From: Desulfatibacillum alkenivorans DSM 16219 | Lineage (GTDB): Bacteria; Desulfobacterota; Desulfobacteria; Desulfobacterales; Desulfatibacillaceae | Direction of reading: 5' to 3' | Length of the DNA: 64,000 bases | Assembly: GCF_900142135.1 (NCBI RefSeq) | Contig: NZ_FQZU01000025.1 | Location: forward strand, 1-64,000 | Part shown: positions 54,886-63,589 of the stretch, one piece after another | How positions within the stretch are numbered: the stretch's first letter is position 1 | How the letters are laid out: each line of letters starts with the position of its first letter | Translations under genes and position numbers: made by a program | The notes under the pieces: model-generated | Databases searched by the model: none | Told to the model about the DNA's origin: nothing | What the model saw: the letters and a program-made list of their open reading frames with translations, nothing else

Positions 54886-55896
54886 TTATTTTTTCACCAA
54901 TAATATTCTCAAAAAAACCGGTCCGCCGATAATGGCGGTTATAATCCCCACGGGCATTTCCGTGGGATGCACCGCAGTCCTGGCCACCAGATCGCACAAG
55001 GTCAACACGCCGCCTCCCAATAAAAACGACGCGGGCAGCACCACCCTGTGATCATAGCCGGAAAGGCGGCGGACAGCATGGGGGATCACCAGGCCCACAA
55101 ATCCAATGGGGCCGGCCAGGGACACGGCTGCGGCCGTCGCCAGGCCTGCGCCCAGGAAAACCATTCTTTGGACGCGTTGTACATCAACGCCTCTTCCATG
55201 GGCCATATCCTCGCCAAAAGCAAGCTGATTTAACGCATTGGCCTGCATAAAAACCATGAGCAGGCCGGGAATGAGAAAAGGCGTGAGAGAAACCAGATCC
55301 TGGTAGCCCACCACGTCCAATCCTCCCATCATCCACCGGTCCATAGCCACCAATTGGTGAGGATTCACCAGGTAGCGTATCAACAAAATGGCTGCACCGC
55401 AAAGAATATTAAAGGTTACTCCCGCTAACAGGATGGTGTTCATGGAAATTCCCGTGGGCCTTTGGGCCAGCCAGTACAACCCGGCGATGCAGAACATGCA
55501 TCCCGCCAGGCTTAAAAACTGGGTGGATGTGAACGGCCCGAATTGAAAAAACATGCCCGGGATGGATATGGCGGCCACGGCGCCCACGGCGCCTCCTCCC
55601 GCGATTCCCAGGATGTACGGCTCGGCCAGCACGTTTTTCAGCACCACCTGGAGTGCGGCGCCCACAACGCCCAGAGCTCCTCCCACGATAAAGGCCAAGA
55701 GCACCCTGGGCAGGCGATGATAGAGAAAAATGTCTGCGTCCACATTGGGGGAGTTGTGAAAAAGGCCGTTCATGACCTGGGTCATGTTCAGGGTTTCGCC
55801 GCCCAAAAAGGGCGAGACAAAAAAGACGGCTCCCGCCCCAATGGCGTAGATTGCGATAATGCCGTAAAACTGCCGGGAGGTAAGAATCCTGGTCAT
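54886..55896 (-). CDS. btuC: Vitamin B12-type ABC importer permease (FecCD family)
   Basis: This 336-residue permease has about ten membrane spans. FecCD/BtuC landmarks are LYHRLPRVLLAFIVGGALGVVGAALQ, NVLAEPYILGIAGGGAVGAV, LAGVTFNILCGA and AGPIGFVGLVIPHAVRRLSGYDHR. The dimer forms the transport path for cobalamin or siderophores; the riboswitch upstream argues for cobalamin. Its ATG overlaps the ATPase stop by 4 bases. It is the last gene of the btuF-btuD-btuC operon. Confidence 0.88.
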   Translation of the reverse strand: MTRILTSRQFYGIIAIYAIGAGAVFFVSPFLGGETLNMTQVMNGLFHNSPNVDADIFLYHRLPRVLLAFIVGGALGVVGAALQVVLKNVLAEPYILGIAGGGAVGAVAAISIPGMFFQFGPFTSTQFLSLAGCMFCIAGLYWLAQRPTGISMNTILLAGVTFNILCGAAILLIRYLVNPHQLVAMDRWMMGGLDVVGYQDLVSLTPFLIPGLLMVFMQANALNQLAFGEDMAHGRGVDVQRVQRMVFLGAGLATAAAVSLAGPIGFVGLVIPHAVRRLSGYDHRVVLPASFLLGGGVLTLCDLVARTAVHPTEMPVGIITAIIGGPVFLRILLVKK

Positions 55897-56705
55897 GCGC
55901 CCTCCCCTTTCCCGCCGGCAAGTCCGGGCGCGGGAAAAACCACCGGGACGTCCAGCGTCGGATGCTGCATGACTTCAATGCCCGGGCCGTAGGCCTCGCC
56001 CAGAACCTCGGGGGTGATGATTTGCCGGGGGCTTCCCTCCTGCACAATCGCCCCGTCGCGCATGAGCGTGAGAGTATGGGCGAAGACCGAGGCGATATTC
56101 AGGTCATGGGTGACGACGCCCACGGCCATGCCGCCTTTGACCAGTTGATCCAAAAGTTGAAAAAAACTGACTTCGTGGTGCATGTCCATGGCGCTGGTGG
56201 GCTCGTCCAAAAGAAGCACCCGGGGCTCCTGGGCCAACACGGAGGCAAGGACGACCCTTTGGCGCTCTCCGCCGGAAAGGTTGGTGAAGGAACGATCCTT
56301 CAGGTGGGTGGTGCGGGTTTGCTCCAGGCAATTTTCCACAATAGCCAGGTCGTTGGAATCCAGAAAACCGGCGCCGCGAAGCCTGGCGAATCGTCCCATG
56401 GAAACCACTTCGCCCACCGTGTAATCCAGATGGGTCTGGACGTGCTGAGGCAAGTAGCCAAGCACCTTGGCGCGCTCCCGGTTGGATATGCTTTTCATCT
56501 CCCGGCCGTCCAGGACGACCTTGCCGGAGCCCGGCTTGATGACATGGGCGGCCAGCTTCAAGAGCGTGCTTTTTCCCGATCCATTAGGGCCTATCACGGC
56601 TTTGACTTCCCCGGATTTAAACGCAAGGGAGCAGGGTTCCAGACGCCACGGGTTGTCCGGATACTGGTAAGTTGCGTTATCCAAGGTCAGAAGTTCCTGG
56701 GTCAT
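55893..56705 (-). CDS. btuD: Vitamin B12-type ABC importer ATPase
   Basis: This 270-residue ATPase has Walker A GPNGSGKST at residues 39-47, the Q-loop LGYLPQH, signature NLSGGERQRV, Walker B VLLLDEPTSAMD and the switch His in VTHDLN. It belongs to the FecE/BtuD group. The frame is open far upstream (to 57095), overlapping the binding-protein gene; the ATG at 56705, 5 bases after that gene's stop, is the real start. About 20 C-terminal residues form a Gly/Pro-rich tail. Confidence 0.9.
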   Translation of the reverse strand: MTQELLTLDNATYQYPDNPWRLEPCSLAFKSGEVKAVIGPNGSGKSTLLKLAAHVIKPGSGKVVLDGREMKSISNRERAKVLGYLPQHVQTHLDYTVGEVVSMGRFARLRGAGFLDSNDLAIVENCLEQTRTTHLKDRSFTNLSGGERQRVVLASVLAQEPRVLLLDEPTSAMDMHHEVSFFQLLDQLVKGGMAVGVVTHDLNIASVFAHTLTLMRDGAIVQEGSPRQIITPEVLGEAYGPGIEVMQHPTLDVPVVFPAPGLAGGKGEGA

Positions 56706-56710
56706 GGCCG

Positions 56711-57604
56711 TTATTTTTCTCCGCCCGCCGGATTGGAATGAATGACGTCTGCAATGGCGCGGGCCGCCCGCCCCACCCTGGGTCCGGGAACCAAAAGATA
56801 ATCCTGGGTCATGATATGAATGCGTCCGTTCCTGACGGCGGGCAGGGTTCTTAAAACAGCCCATTCTTCTTTCATGCGATCCATTTGCTCTTTCGTGAAG
56901 GTCTCGGAGGGGCGCATTTCCAGGATAATGTCCGGCGCCTGTCGAATCAGGCTTTCCTTGGAGACTTCCGGGTAGGCTGTTGGAATGTCGGAAAAAACAT
57001 TTTCGCCTCCGGCGATCTTCAGCACCTGGCTGACAAAACTGGTTTTGGAGCAGGTGTAAATGCTGGACAGGCCACCCGGCGTTCTTCCCACGCACAAAAA
57101 AACCTTGGGTTTGGACAATCCTTCGACCTCCCGCTTGACTTCATCCAGTTCCTTGTGGATGTTCGCGATGACTTCCCCGGCCTTTTCCTCCTTACCTAAC
57201 TTCTCACCCAAAATGTTTATGGTGTCGGAAATGCCTGCAATGGAGTCCATTTCCGTTTCCATGACGTCGATATTCCGGGAAAGGCAGTAATCCTTTACCT
57301 TGTCCAACTTGCCGCGAAAGATGACCAAGTCCGGCCGCAGGGCGGCGTAACGCTCCAAATTGGGGTTCAGTATTCCTCCCACCCTGGGCTTTTCCACGGC
57401 TTCCGGGGGGTAAATGCAATAGTCGGACACCCCAACAATAAGGTCTCCGCAATCAAGGGCGTATAGGCTTTCGGTAACGCTTGGGCCCAAGGATATGATG
57501 CGGGAATACCCGCCCGCGCCGGACTGCTCTGCATGGGCGGAGAAAAACAGGGGGAGCAGAAAGAACAGGCATGCCGGAATAAGCCGTTTTTTAGAAAAAA
57601 TCAC
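56711..57604 (-). CDS. btuF: Vitamin B12-type periplasmic binding protein
   Basis: This 297-residue protein has a signal peptide (LIPACLFFLLPLFFSAHA) and the two-lobed BtuF/FepB-like fold: RIISLGPSVTESLYALDCGDLIVGVSDYC, GGILNPNLERYAALRPDLVI, a long linking helix with LGEKLGKEEKAGEVI, then VFLCVGRTPGG and GENVFSD. It captures cobalamin or a precursor in the periplasm for the BtuCD permease. It is first in the operon, behind an intrinsic terminator and a cobalamin riboswitch, which fixes the likely ligand. Confidence 0.88.
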   Translation of the reverse strand: MIFSKKRLIPACLFFLLPLFFSAHAEQSGAGGYSRIISLGPSVTESLYALDCGDLIVGVSDYCIYPPEAVEKPRVGGILNPNLERYAALRPDLVIFRGKLDKVKDYCLSRNIDVMETEMDSIAGISDTINILGEKLGKEEKAGEVIANIHKELDEVKREVEGLSKPKVFLCVGRTPGGLSSIYTCSKTSFVSQVLKIAGGENVFSDIPTAYPEVSKESLIRQAPDIILEMRPSETFTKEQMDRMKEEWAVLRTLPAVRNGRIHIMTQDYLLVPGPRVGRAARAIADVIHSNPAGGEK

Positions 57605-57618
57605 GCAAACGCTCCAAT

Positions 57619-57658
57619 AAAAAAATCCTTAAGCCTAAAACAATAAGGCTTAAGGATT
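57619..57658 (-). terminator. Intrinsic terminator between cobalamin riboswitch and btuF
   Basis: On the minus strand AATCCTTAAGCCT pairs perfectly with AGGCTTAAGGATT (13 bp) over a 9-base loop, and seven or more T residues follow just before the btuF start. It is placed to end transcription early when B12 is bound. Confidence 0.85.
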
Positions 57659-57749
57659 GCACCCAGCTTCTTCATCCTTAAAATGCGACGCGGAAAAAAA
57701 GCGTCCTTCTCAGGTCCGTTGCCTCGCAAACCTCAGAAATATATGTCCG

Positions 57750-57912
57750 GTCGGGTCTTCTGGCTTATGGATCAATCTACCGGCCGCGCCTTCCCGCCGG
57801 ACTTGAGTTCGGCAGTGGCTTTTTGCGGCTTTCGTCCCCACTTACAGCGGCGGGACCACGACGGTTTTTCACCGTCTTCCCCGGCGCCCTATTGGGCTTC
57901 CGGACACCTGTA
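57750..57912 (-). promoter_or_regulatory. Cobalamin (B12) riboswitch
   Basis: The minus strand shows the conserved order of the class: ACAGGTGTCCGGAAG, GGGGAAGACGGTGAAAAACC, CCGCCGCTGTAAGTGGGGACG, the B12-box-associated GCCACTG (complement of 57813-57819), GGGAAGG and ATAAGCCAGAAGACC (to about 57754). The upstream gap to 58186 otherwise holds only the promoter regions of this operon and the kinase gene. Confidence 0.93.
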
Positions 57913-58186
57913 TTTATGAGGAGTTATTATAATAATTCCCATCCATGTCAAGGAGAAATGCATTTTTGTCCGGTTGCCGGCCTATCATGCAGCAATTTCG
58001 TGCATTTTATAAGGATTCGCCCTTTTTTCCTGGTCCTGGCGCCTGCGCTGGTGGTAAAATATTAAATCAACAGACCTGAAGCCCCGATTACGTACACAAC
58101 CTGCCAAGTATAAAGTTCGTCTCACATGTTGTGTATTTAGCCTTGATTAACGTCAAACGCTCCTTCAGCAGAAAAGTTAAAACATA

Positions 58187-60766
58187 ATGCAGCCATTAGT
58201 TCTGGACCTTAGGACTATATTCATTGTTTTGGGAACGGTTATCCTGACCCTGGGCTTGTGCATGTTGGCCTATAATGCCATGCGGCGCACATATCCCGGT
58301 TTCAGGGAATGGACCCTGACGACCCTTTTTATGGGCTTGGGAGTCTTTATGGAGGGTTTAAGGGCTGAAGCGGTCATATACAGTTCCATGGTCATAGCCA
58401 ATGGATTAATATGCTCCGCAATGGCCCTTTTTTACGAAGGCCAAAAAAAATACATGGGGGAATCCTCCCACACTTATGTCCATGCCGCCGTTGTCTTCGC
58501 CCTGGTGGGAATCAACGAATTTGTCTTTTCCGCCATATACCCCAACAGGCACGTCCGGGTCGTGATTATATCCCTTATTTGCGCAGCTTATTTTCTCATG
58601 AGCCTGTTTAAGACGGTGCAGGCTTACAAAAGCCGGCCGGAAAAGACTTACGCGCTTTTAATAGGCTTGGAGGTGACGGCCGTAATCCTGCTTATGATCC
58701 GAGGACTGGTGTTCATAACCCATCTCAACGCAACCGAACCCATTGTTTTTGAGGATCAGATCAATGCATTGGTGATGTTCTCCCTCATTGGATTCAGCAT
58801 CTTTTTCATTTTCGCCCTGATCCAACTGAATTCCACAAAACTGGAAAACGATCTGGTGGAAATCCAGAAGCTCACCAAGGAAAGCGAAGAGGAATTCAGA
58901 CTGCTTTCCGAGCAGGCCATCATGAGCATCATTGTTTTGCAGGACGGCGCATACAAATATGTAAACGATGCGGCTATCAGGCTGTCCGGGTACGAACGGG
59001 AGGAATTCCTGCGGATGAACTACCAGGACATGGCCATGCTGATTCATCCGGATTTTCGAGAGTTCGTGATAGAACAGGGCCTGAAAAAAATGGCCGGGGA
59101 AAAAAACGGCGTCGTCCATCATTACATGTACAAATTGCTGACCAAACAGGGAGAGGAGCGCTGGGTCGAGCAATATTCCAAATCCGTAATCTGGAAGGGG
59201 AAGTCCGCGGACTTTCTAACCCTGATTGACATCACCCCGCAAAAAAAGGCCGAAGAGGAGCTTAAAAAACGCGAGGAGCAGTATCGGGCTTTGGTGGAAA
59301 ACGCCATGGACGTCATCTTCATTGCTCAGGACGAATATATCAAGTTCAGCAATTCGGCCATTGAGCAGGTGACGGGATATTCCATGGATGAAATTTGCGC
59401 CGTCCCCATTGTGGATCTTTTACACGCCGACGAAAAAGACATGGTCATAGACAGGCATATTCGCAGATCCCGCGGGGAAAGCCTTCCCAGCACCTATTCA
59501 CACAGGTTCATTACCAAGGACGGTCAGGTCAAGTGGGGACAGTTGTCCAGCGTACGCGTGGAATGGGAAGGCCGAAACGCCACCTTGAACTTCCTCCGGG
59601 ACATCACCCATCAGAAGGAACTGGAACAACAGGTTCAGCAGGCCCACAAGCTGGAGGCCATAGGCACCCTATCCGGCGGCGTGGCCCATGAGTTCAATAA
59701 TCTGCTTTCCATTATTCTGGGCAATGTGGAAATGGCCATGGACGACGTTCCGGCGGAGGACGAAGCCATGGAGTTCTTGGAGGAAATCAAGATCGCCTCC
59801 AAACGGGGGGAGGAAATCGTCAGGCAGCTGCTTAGCTTCAGCAGGCCGGCTGCGCCGGAAAGAAAACTGGTGGACGTACCTTCTTCCATCCGGGAAACCA
59901 TGGCGCTTTTGCGGGCGTCCATCCCTTCGTACATCGCCTTTCACGTGGACATTTCGCCCGAATGCCACAAGGTCTTGGGCGATCCCACTCAAATCCGCCA
60001 GGTGATCATCAATCTGGTCAATAACGCGGCCCACGCCATGGAAGGCGCTTCCGGCGGACTGGCCATCCGGGCCAGAAATGTTTTCTCCCGCACCGAGGAG
60101 ATTTTTTTCGACCAGGTTTTGCTGCCGGGCGACTACGTGTCTTTGGAGGTTAAAGACAGCGGGCACGGAATCGCCAAAGAGGATCTGGGCCGGATTTTCG
60201 ATCCCTTTTACACCACCAAGGACGTGGGCAAAGGGTCGGGCATGGGGTTGTCCGTGGTGCAGGGAATTATGAAAGCCCATGGGGGCGGCATTCGCATTTC
60301 CAGCGCTCCCGGAAAAGGCGCCCTGGTGGAGTGCTATTTTCCGTCCGCGGGAAAAGGCGCTCCCGCCGAGCCGCAAAAGCAACAGGAAACCCCTACAGGT
60401 ACGGAAAAAATCCTGTTCGTGGATGATGAACCCCCCATCGTGGACATGATCAAAGGACGGCTGAAAAGACTGGGCTACAAGGTGACAGCCGTGGAATCCC
60501 CCTTGGAAGCCCTGGAAATGTACACGCAAAATCCCGCAGGCTTTGACCTGATCATCACGGACCTGACCATGCCGGACATGACCGGCGACGTTCTGATCAA
60601 CCGCCTGATGAACGTAAACCCGGACGTCAAGACCATCATCTGCACGGGCTTTAATGAAAAAATCGACGCGCTCAAAGCCAGGGAAATGGGCGCCAAAGCC
60701 TTTTTAAGCAAGCCCGTGGACCGTCACATCATGGCCGTGACCATTCGCCAGGTTCTGAAATCATAG
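58187..60766 (+). CDS. Hybrid sensor histidine kinase with seven-span sensor and two PAS domains
   Basis: The protein has 859 residues. About seven membrane spans (residues 8-225) form the sensor. PAS 1 covers ~245-355 and PAS 2 ~362-480, each ending in a DIT-type motif (LIDITPQKKAEEEL, LRDITHQKELEQQV). The HisKA helix has GVAHEFNNLLSII with phospho-acceptor His501, then an HATPase with NLVNNAAHAM, DSGHGIAKEDL and GSGMGLSVV. A C-terminal receiver carries IITDLTMPDMTG with acceptor Asp792 and the Lys in LSKPVD. The signal is unknown. No response regulator gene is adjacent, so phosphotransfer must go to a distant partner. Confidence 0.92.
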   Translation: MQPLVLDLRTIFIVLGTVILTLGLCMLAYNAMRRTYPGFREWTLTTLFMGLGVFMEGLRAEAVIYSSMVIANGLICSAMALFYEGQKKYMGESSHTYVHAAVVFALVGINEFVFSAIYPNRHVRVVIISLICAAYFLMSLFKTVQAYKSRPEKTYALLIGLEVTAVILLMIRGLVFITHLNATEPIVFEDQINALVMFSLIGFSIFFIFALIQLNSTKLENDLVEIQKLTKESEEEFRLLSEQAIMSIIVLQDGAYKYVNDAAIRLSGYEREEFLRMNYQDMAMLIHPDFREFVIEQGLKKMAGEKNGVVHHYMYKLLTKQGEERWVEQYSKSVIWKGKSADFLTLIDITPQKKAEEELKKREEQYRALVENAMDVIFIAQDEYIKFSNSAIEQVTGYSMDEICAVPIVDLLHADEKDMVIDRHIRRSRGESLPSTYSHRFITKDGQVKWGQLSSVRVEWEGRNATLNFLRDITHQKELEQQVQQAHKLEAIGTLSGGVAHEFNNLLSIILGNVEMAMDDVPAEDEAMEFLEEIKIASKRGEEIVRQLLSFSRPAAPERKLVDVPSSIRETMALLRASIPSYIAFHVDISPECHKVLGDPTQIRQVIINLVNNAAHAMEGASGGLAIRARNVFSRTEEIFFDQVLLPGDYVSLEVKDSGHGIAKEDLGRIFDPFYTTKDVGKGSGMGLSVVQGIMKAHGGGIRISSAPGKGALVECYFPSAGKGAPAEPQKQQETPTGTEKILFVDDEPPIVDMIKGRLKRLGYKVTAVESPLEALEMYTQNPAGFDLIITDLTMPDMTGDVLINRLMNVNPDVKTIICTGFNEKIDALKAREMGAKAFLSKPVDRHIMAVTIRQVLKS

Positions 60767-60767
60767 T

Positions 60768-60791
60768 ATAAAAGCGCGTTTCAGCTTTTAT
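60768..60791. terminator. Possible bidirectional terminator between kinase and TetR genes
   Basis: ATAAAAGC (60768-60775) pairs with GCTTTTAT (60784-60791) in the gap between convergent genes. The stem is AT-rich and contains the TetR stop codon, so support is modest. Confidence 0.35.
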
Positions 60792-61422
60792 CCATACCGG
60801 CGTCAAAAATATACCGGCACAGCATGTCCGATGTCTCCTCCAAAAACTCCTCTTGGTCCAGCCGGTCCGCCGAATCCATAACCTGGCGGTGAGTCAGGGA
60901 TTCCAGCACCCGAATGATCATCCTGGCGGCCGCCCCGCCCTTTGTTTTTCTGGCGTGCGGCGTCTTGTCCAAAAGAATCCGGAGGCGGTCCACCATGATT
61001 CTTTCCATGTTCATGAACGCCTCCCACCATATTTTTCCGGTGATGGGGATGTCCTGCACAATGGCCCGGTGCACCCCCGGCTCCCGCTTATGAAGCTCCA
61101 TGGCCAGGTGGACGAATTCCCTCACATCGTCCGGAGTGATGCATCCCCTCGCCTCCACCAGGGACATGAGCGCGTCCGTCCCGGAGGCGGCTTCCGCCAT
61201 GTGGGCCTCCATGAGGCTCAACACGATGCTCTCTTTGTTGGGAAAATATTGATACAGGGAGCCGATGGAAACTCCGGCCCGGTCAGCAATGTGATTGGTC
61301 GTCGTTCCGGCGTATCCCCTGGCCTCCAAAACCTGAGCCGCCGCCTCCAGGATGGCGCTCACCGTTTCCCTGGATCGGGCCTGCATGGGCTTTTTGCGTA
61401 CCTTTGAGGCATTTTCAAACAT
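60781..61422 (-). CDS. TetR/AcrR family regulator
   Basis: This 213-residue protein has a TetR helix-turn-helix: RSRETVSAILEAAAQVLEARG, TTTNHIADRAGVSIGSLYQYFPNKESIV (residues ~12-62). A helical ligand domain follows. The frame continues 36 codons upstream, but the ATG at 61422 with GAGG before it gives the usual N-terminus. It is divergent from the alpha/beta hydrolase gene across 106 bases, so control of that gene and of itself is likely. The ligand is unknown; such regulators often sense acyl-CoA or small hydrophobic compounds. Confidence 0.88.
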   Translation of the reverse strand: MFENASKVRKKPMQARSRETVSAILEAAAQVLEARGYAGTTTNHIADRAGVSIGSLYQYFPNKESIVLSLMEAHMAEAASGTDALMSLVEARGCITPDDVREFVHLAMELHKREPGVHRAIVQDIPITGKIWWEAFMNMERIMVDRLRILLDKTPHARKTKGGAAARMIIRVLESLTHRQVMDSADRLDQEEFLEETSDMLCRYIFDAGMDKS

Positions 61423-61528
61423 GCCGAGCCTCCCCTCATTCAATGCGAGTTGAGAATATGAGCAATTACTTATATTATTCGTGCGGGTTGTCAAGATGAA
61501 TGGCGCGAAGCAATTTAAGGAGGATCGC

Positions 61529-62707
61529 ATGGAGCATTCTTTTCACGTGGGAACCTATGATTTTCATCCCGAATCCAACATCAACTTCCAGCTTAACCGG
61601 CAGATTTCCCTGGGCGGCGGCCGCATGGAGGATATTCGGGCGGTCTCTCCCAAAATAAAAAACCTGGACGACTGGAAGCGGGAGTTTTTGGCCCTGGCCC
61701 GTCTGGCGGAGCAGGAGGAGCGTTGGAAACATGCCGCCTCCTATTATCGGGGGGCGGAGTTTTTCATGACGCCGGGCGATCCCGACAAGGAATGGGCTTA
61801 CGACCAGGCCGCAGCGCTGTTTGAAAAAATCGTGGGGGCTGATTTGGACTCAGGAGCCTTGGTTGTGGAAGCGGCGCCATATGAAAAAAGCCGGCTGCCT
61901 GTTTTCAGGCTTCCGGCGCCGGAAAGGATGCAGTCCAAAGGGACGATCTTGCTTCATGGGGGATACGATTCCAGCAAGGAGGAGCTGTATCCCAGCGCGG
62001 ACTTCGTCCGCAAGCAGGGGTATGACGTTTACTTGTTCGAGGGTCCGGGCCAGGGAGAGGCTTTGGTGAAAAACGGGCTGAATATGACTCATGAATGGGA
62101 AAAGCCGGTGGGCGCCGTTTTGGATCATTACGGCCTGGAAGGCGTCGCCCTGGTGGGTGCGTCCTTGGGGGGATGCCTGGCGCCCCGTGCGGCTGCGTTT
62201 GAGCCGCGCATCAAACGGGTCGTCGCCTGGGGCGTGATGTACGATTTTTTCGAGGTGCTGACCTCGGTGCGCGGCAAGGCCATGGAAATCGGGATGAAAA
62301 GCCTCATTGCCTTGCGGGCGAAAAAGGCTTTGAACCGCATGGCGGCCCTGCGCATGGAGCGGGATCCCTTCGCCAAATGGGGCATTAATCACGGCATGTT
62401 CGTCATGGGCAAGCCCACGCCTTATGATTTTCTGCAATACGCCAGGAATTTCTCCATGAAAGGCGTTTCCGGCAAGGTTAAACAGGATTTCCTGCTTTTG
62501 GCCGGAACCAGGGATCATTTCATTCCTCTCGACCATTACCACCGGCAGGCCCGGGAGTTGACCAACGTGCGTTCTTTCACGGGCAGAATTTTCACCGAGG
62601 CCGAGCAGGCGGAAAACCATTGCCAGTGCGGAAACATTCCTTTGGTGTTCAATGTGATCAACGAATGGATGAACGGTTTGGATCAAAGGGATGGAGATTT
62701 TTTTTGA
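61529..62707 (+). CDS. Alpha/beta hydrolase (FrsA/DUF1100-like group)
   Basis: The protein has 392 residues. A helical N-terminal region of about 140 residues precedes the hydrolase fold, as in FrsA and in 2,6-dihydroxypseudooxynicotine hydrolase-type enzymes. Catalytic marks are TILLHGGYDSSKEE (oxyanion strand), nucleophile elbow VGASLGG, Asp in LLAGTRDHFIPL and His in AENHCQCGN. The substrate (C-C bond or ester) is unknown. AAGGAGG 7 bases before the ATG fixes the start; the frame extends 16 codons upstream. TetR lies divergently upstream, and the DUF2284 gene converges with no gap between stops. Confidence 0.82.
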   Translation: MEHSFHVGTYDFHPESNINFQLNRQISLGGGRMEDIRAVSPKIKNLDDWKREFLALARLAEQEERWKHAASYYRGAEFFMTPGDPDKEWAYDQAAALFEKIVGADLDSGALVVEAAPYEKSRLPVFRLPAPERMQSKGTILLHGGYDSSKEELYPSADFVRKQGYDVYLFEGPGQGEALVKNGLNMTHEWEKPVGAVLDHYGLEGVALVGASLGGCLAPRAAAFEPRIKRVVAWGVMYDFFEVLTSVRGKAMEIGMKSLIALRAKKALNRMAALRMERDPFAKWGINHGMFVMGKPTPYDFLQYARNFSMKGVSGKVKQDFLLLAGTRDHFIPLDHYHRQARELTNVRSFTGRIFTEAEQAENHCQCGNIPLVFNVINEWMNGLDQRDGDFF

Positions 62708-63343
62708 TCACCCAACCATCACCAGGCCGTAGAGGTTGACCCGGTCGGGGACCAGGGGGACGTCCAGATTGCGGGCCATGGCCTTGGCGTCGATGCCCAC
62801 GGCGGCCAGAGTGGGCCTGGCCTTATAAGGGTGGATGCACCCTTTGGCCCGCACAAGGGCCTGGCAGCGGCTTTCCTTGTGGCACAACACGGACCGGCAG
62901 TTTCCCGCTCCAAAACCCGAGGCCATGTGGTATCCCCTGTTGAAGGCGTCCGACTCCAGGGCCGTAATGATGGACGCCGCCTGCAGGCACGCCTGCCTGT
63001 AATAAACGTCTTCGATCCACCCCTGCCCCTGGTCCGGCATCCCCAAGGGGGCCAGGCAGCAAAAAAACACGCCGTATCTGAAAGAGCGCAACGAGTCCCA
63101 CAGGGAGTCCAGAGGCATTCTCACAGGCCAGTGTTCCGTCAGGTTGTCGGGATCTTCCAAGGCCTTGTCGACCCGCGCCAGGCTTTCGTCAAAAACCACG
63201 GCCCCGCCGGAGGTCAGGCGCGCCTCCCGGGCGCCGCGGTCCAGGGCCAGCTTCAACAGTTCTTCCATGTCCTGGGCTATTAAAGCCGGATCTTTGTGTT
63301 TGGGAGCCATGGAATAGTGGTGCGGATCGGTATTCGGGGGCAT
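62708..63343 (-). CDS. DUF2284 putative metal-binding protein
   Basis: The protein has 211 residues. The C-terminal half has the DUF2284 cysteine pattern: FGAGNCRSVLCHKESRCQAL, then AKGCIHPYKARPTLAAVGIDA, four conserved Cys able to hold an iron-sulfur cluster or zinc. The N-terminal half is helical, with LALDRGAREARL. Such proteins are common in anaerobes and archaea; biochemical function is unknown. A GAGG site supports the ATG at 63343. Its stop abuts the hydrolase stop on the other strand. Confidence 0.78.
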   Translation of the reverse strand: MPPNTDPHHYSMAPKHKDPALIAQDMEELLKLALDRGAREARLTSGGAVVFDESLARVDKALEDPDNLTEHWPVRMPLDSLWDSLRSFRYGVFFCCLAPLGMPDQGQGWIEDVYYRQACLQAASIITALESDAFNRGYHMASGFGAGNCRSVLCHKESRCQALVRAKGCIHPYKARPTLAAVGIDAKAMARNLDVPLVPDRVNLYGLVMVG

Positions 63344-63557
63344 GTGCGCCTCAACTTGTTAAGGTTTGGATACGCTTGCGGCGGGAGCGCCGCCTATGAG
63401 ACCGAAAAAACACCGCTGTTACGAAAGGTGGATGCTAATATACCACAGGGCTCCTGTTATTTGCAAATCAAATAGGAGCCGGGGGAAGGATAGAGGGGCG
63501 AAATTTTATCGGGCGTACAAATTTTTTCCTTGACTCAGGGTCCCTTTCCCTGTACAT

Positions 63558-63573
63558 GTGAATATAAATTCAC
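63558..63573. promoter_or_regulatory. Palindromic operator in front of the right-edge TetR gene
   Basis: GTGAATATAAATTCAC: arms GTGAAT and ATTCAC around ATAA, a classic TetR-type operator. It lies 17 bases before the ATG. A -35 TTGACT at 63530-63535 precedes it, with a weak -10 near 63553, so binding would block the gene's own transcription. Confidence 0.65.
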
Positions 63574-63589
63574 TAAATGGAGCCCAAGC

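Noticed and set aside
54785-54997. A 70-codon minus-strand frame bridging btuC and the secreted paralogue
   Set aside because: It overlaps the 3' end of btuC and runs into the ribosome site of the next gene; no sign of a separate protein.
55893-57095. A 400-residue ATPase with an N-terminal extension
   Set aside because: The extra 130 residues are a frame-shifted reading of btuF; the true ATPase starts at 56705.
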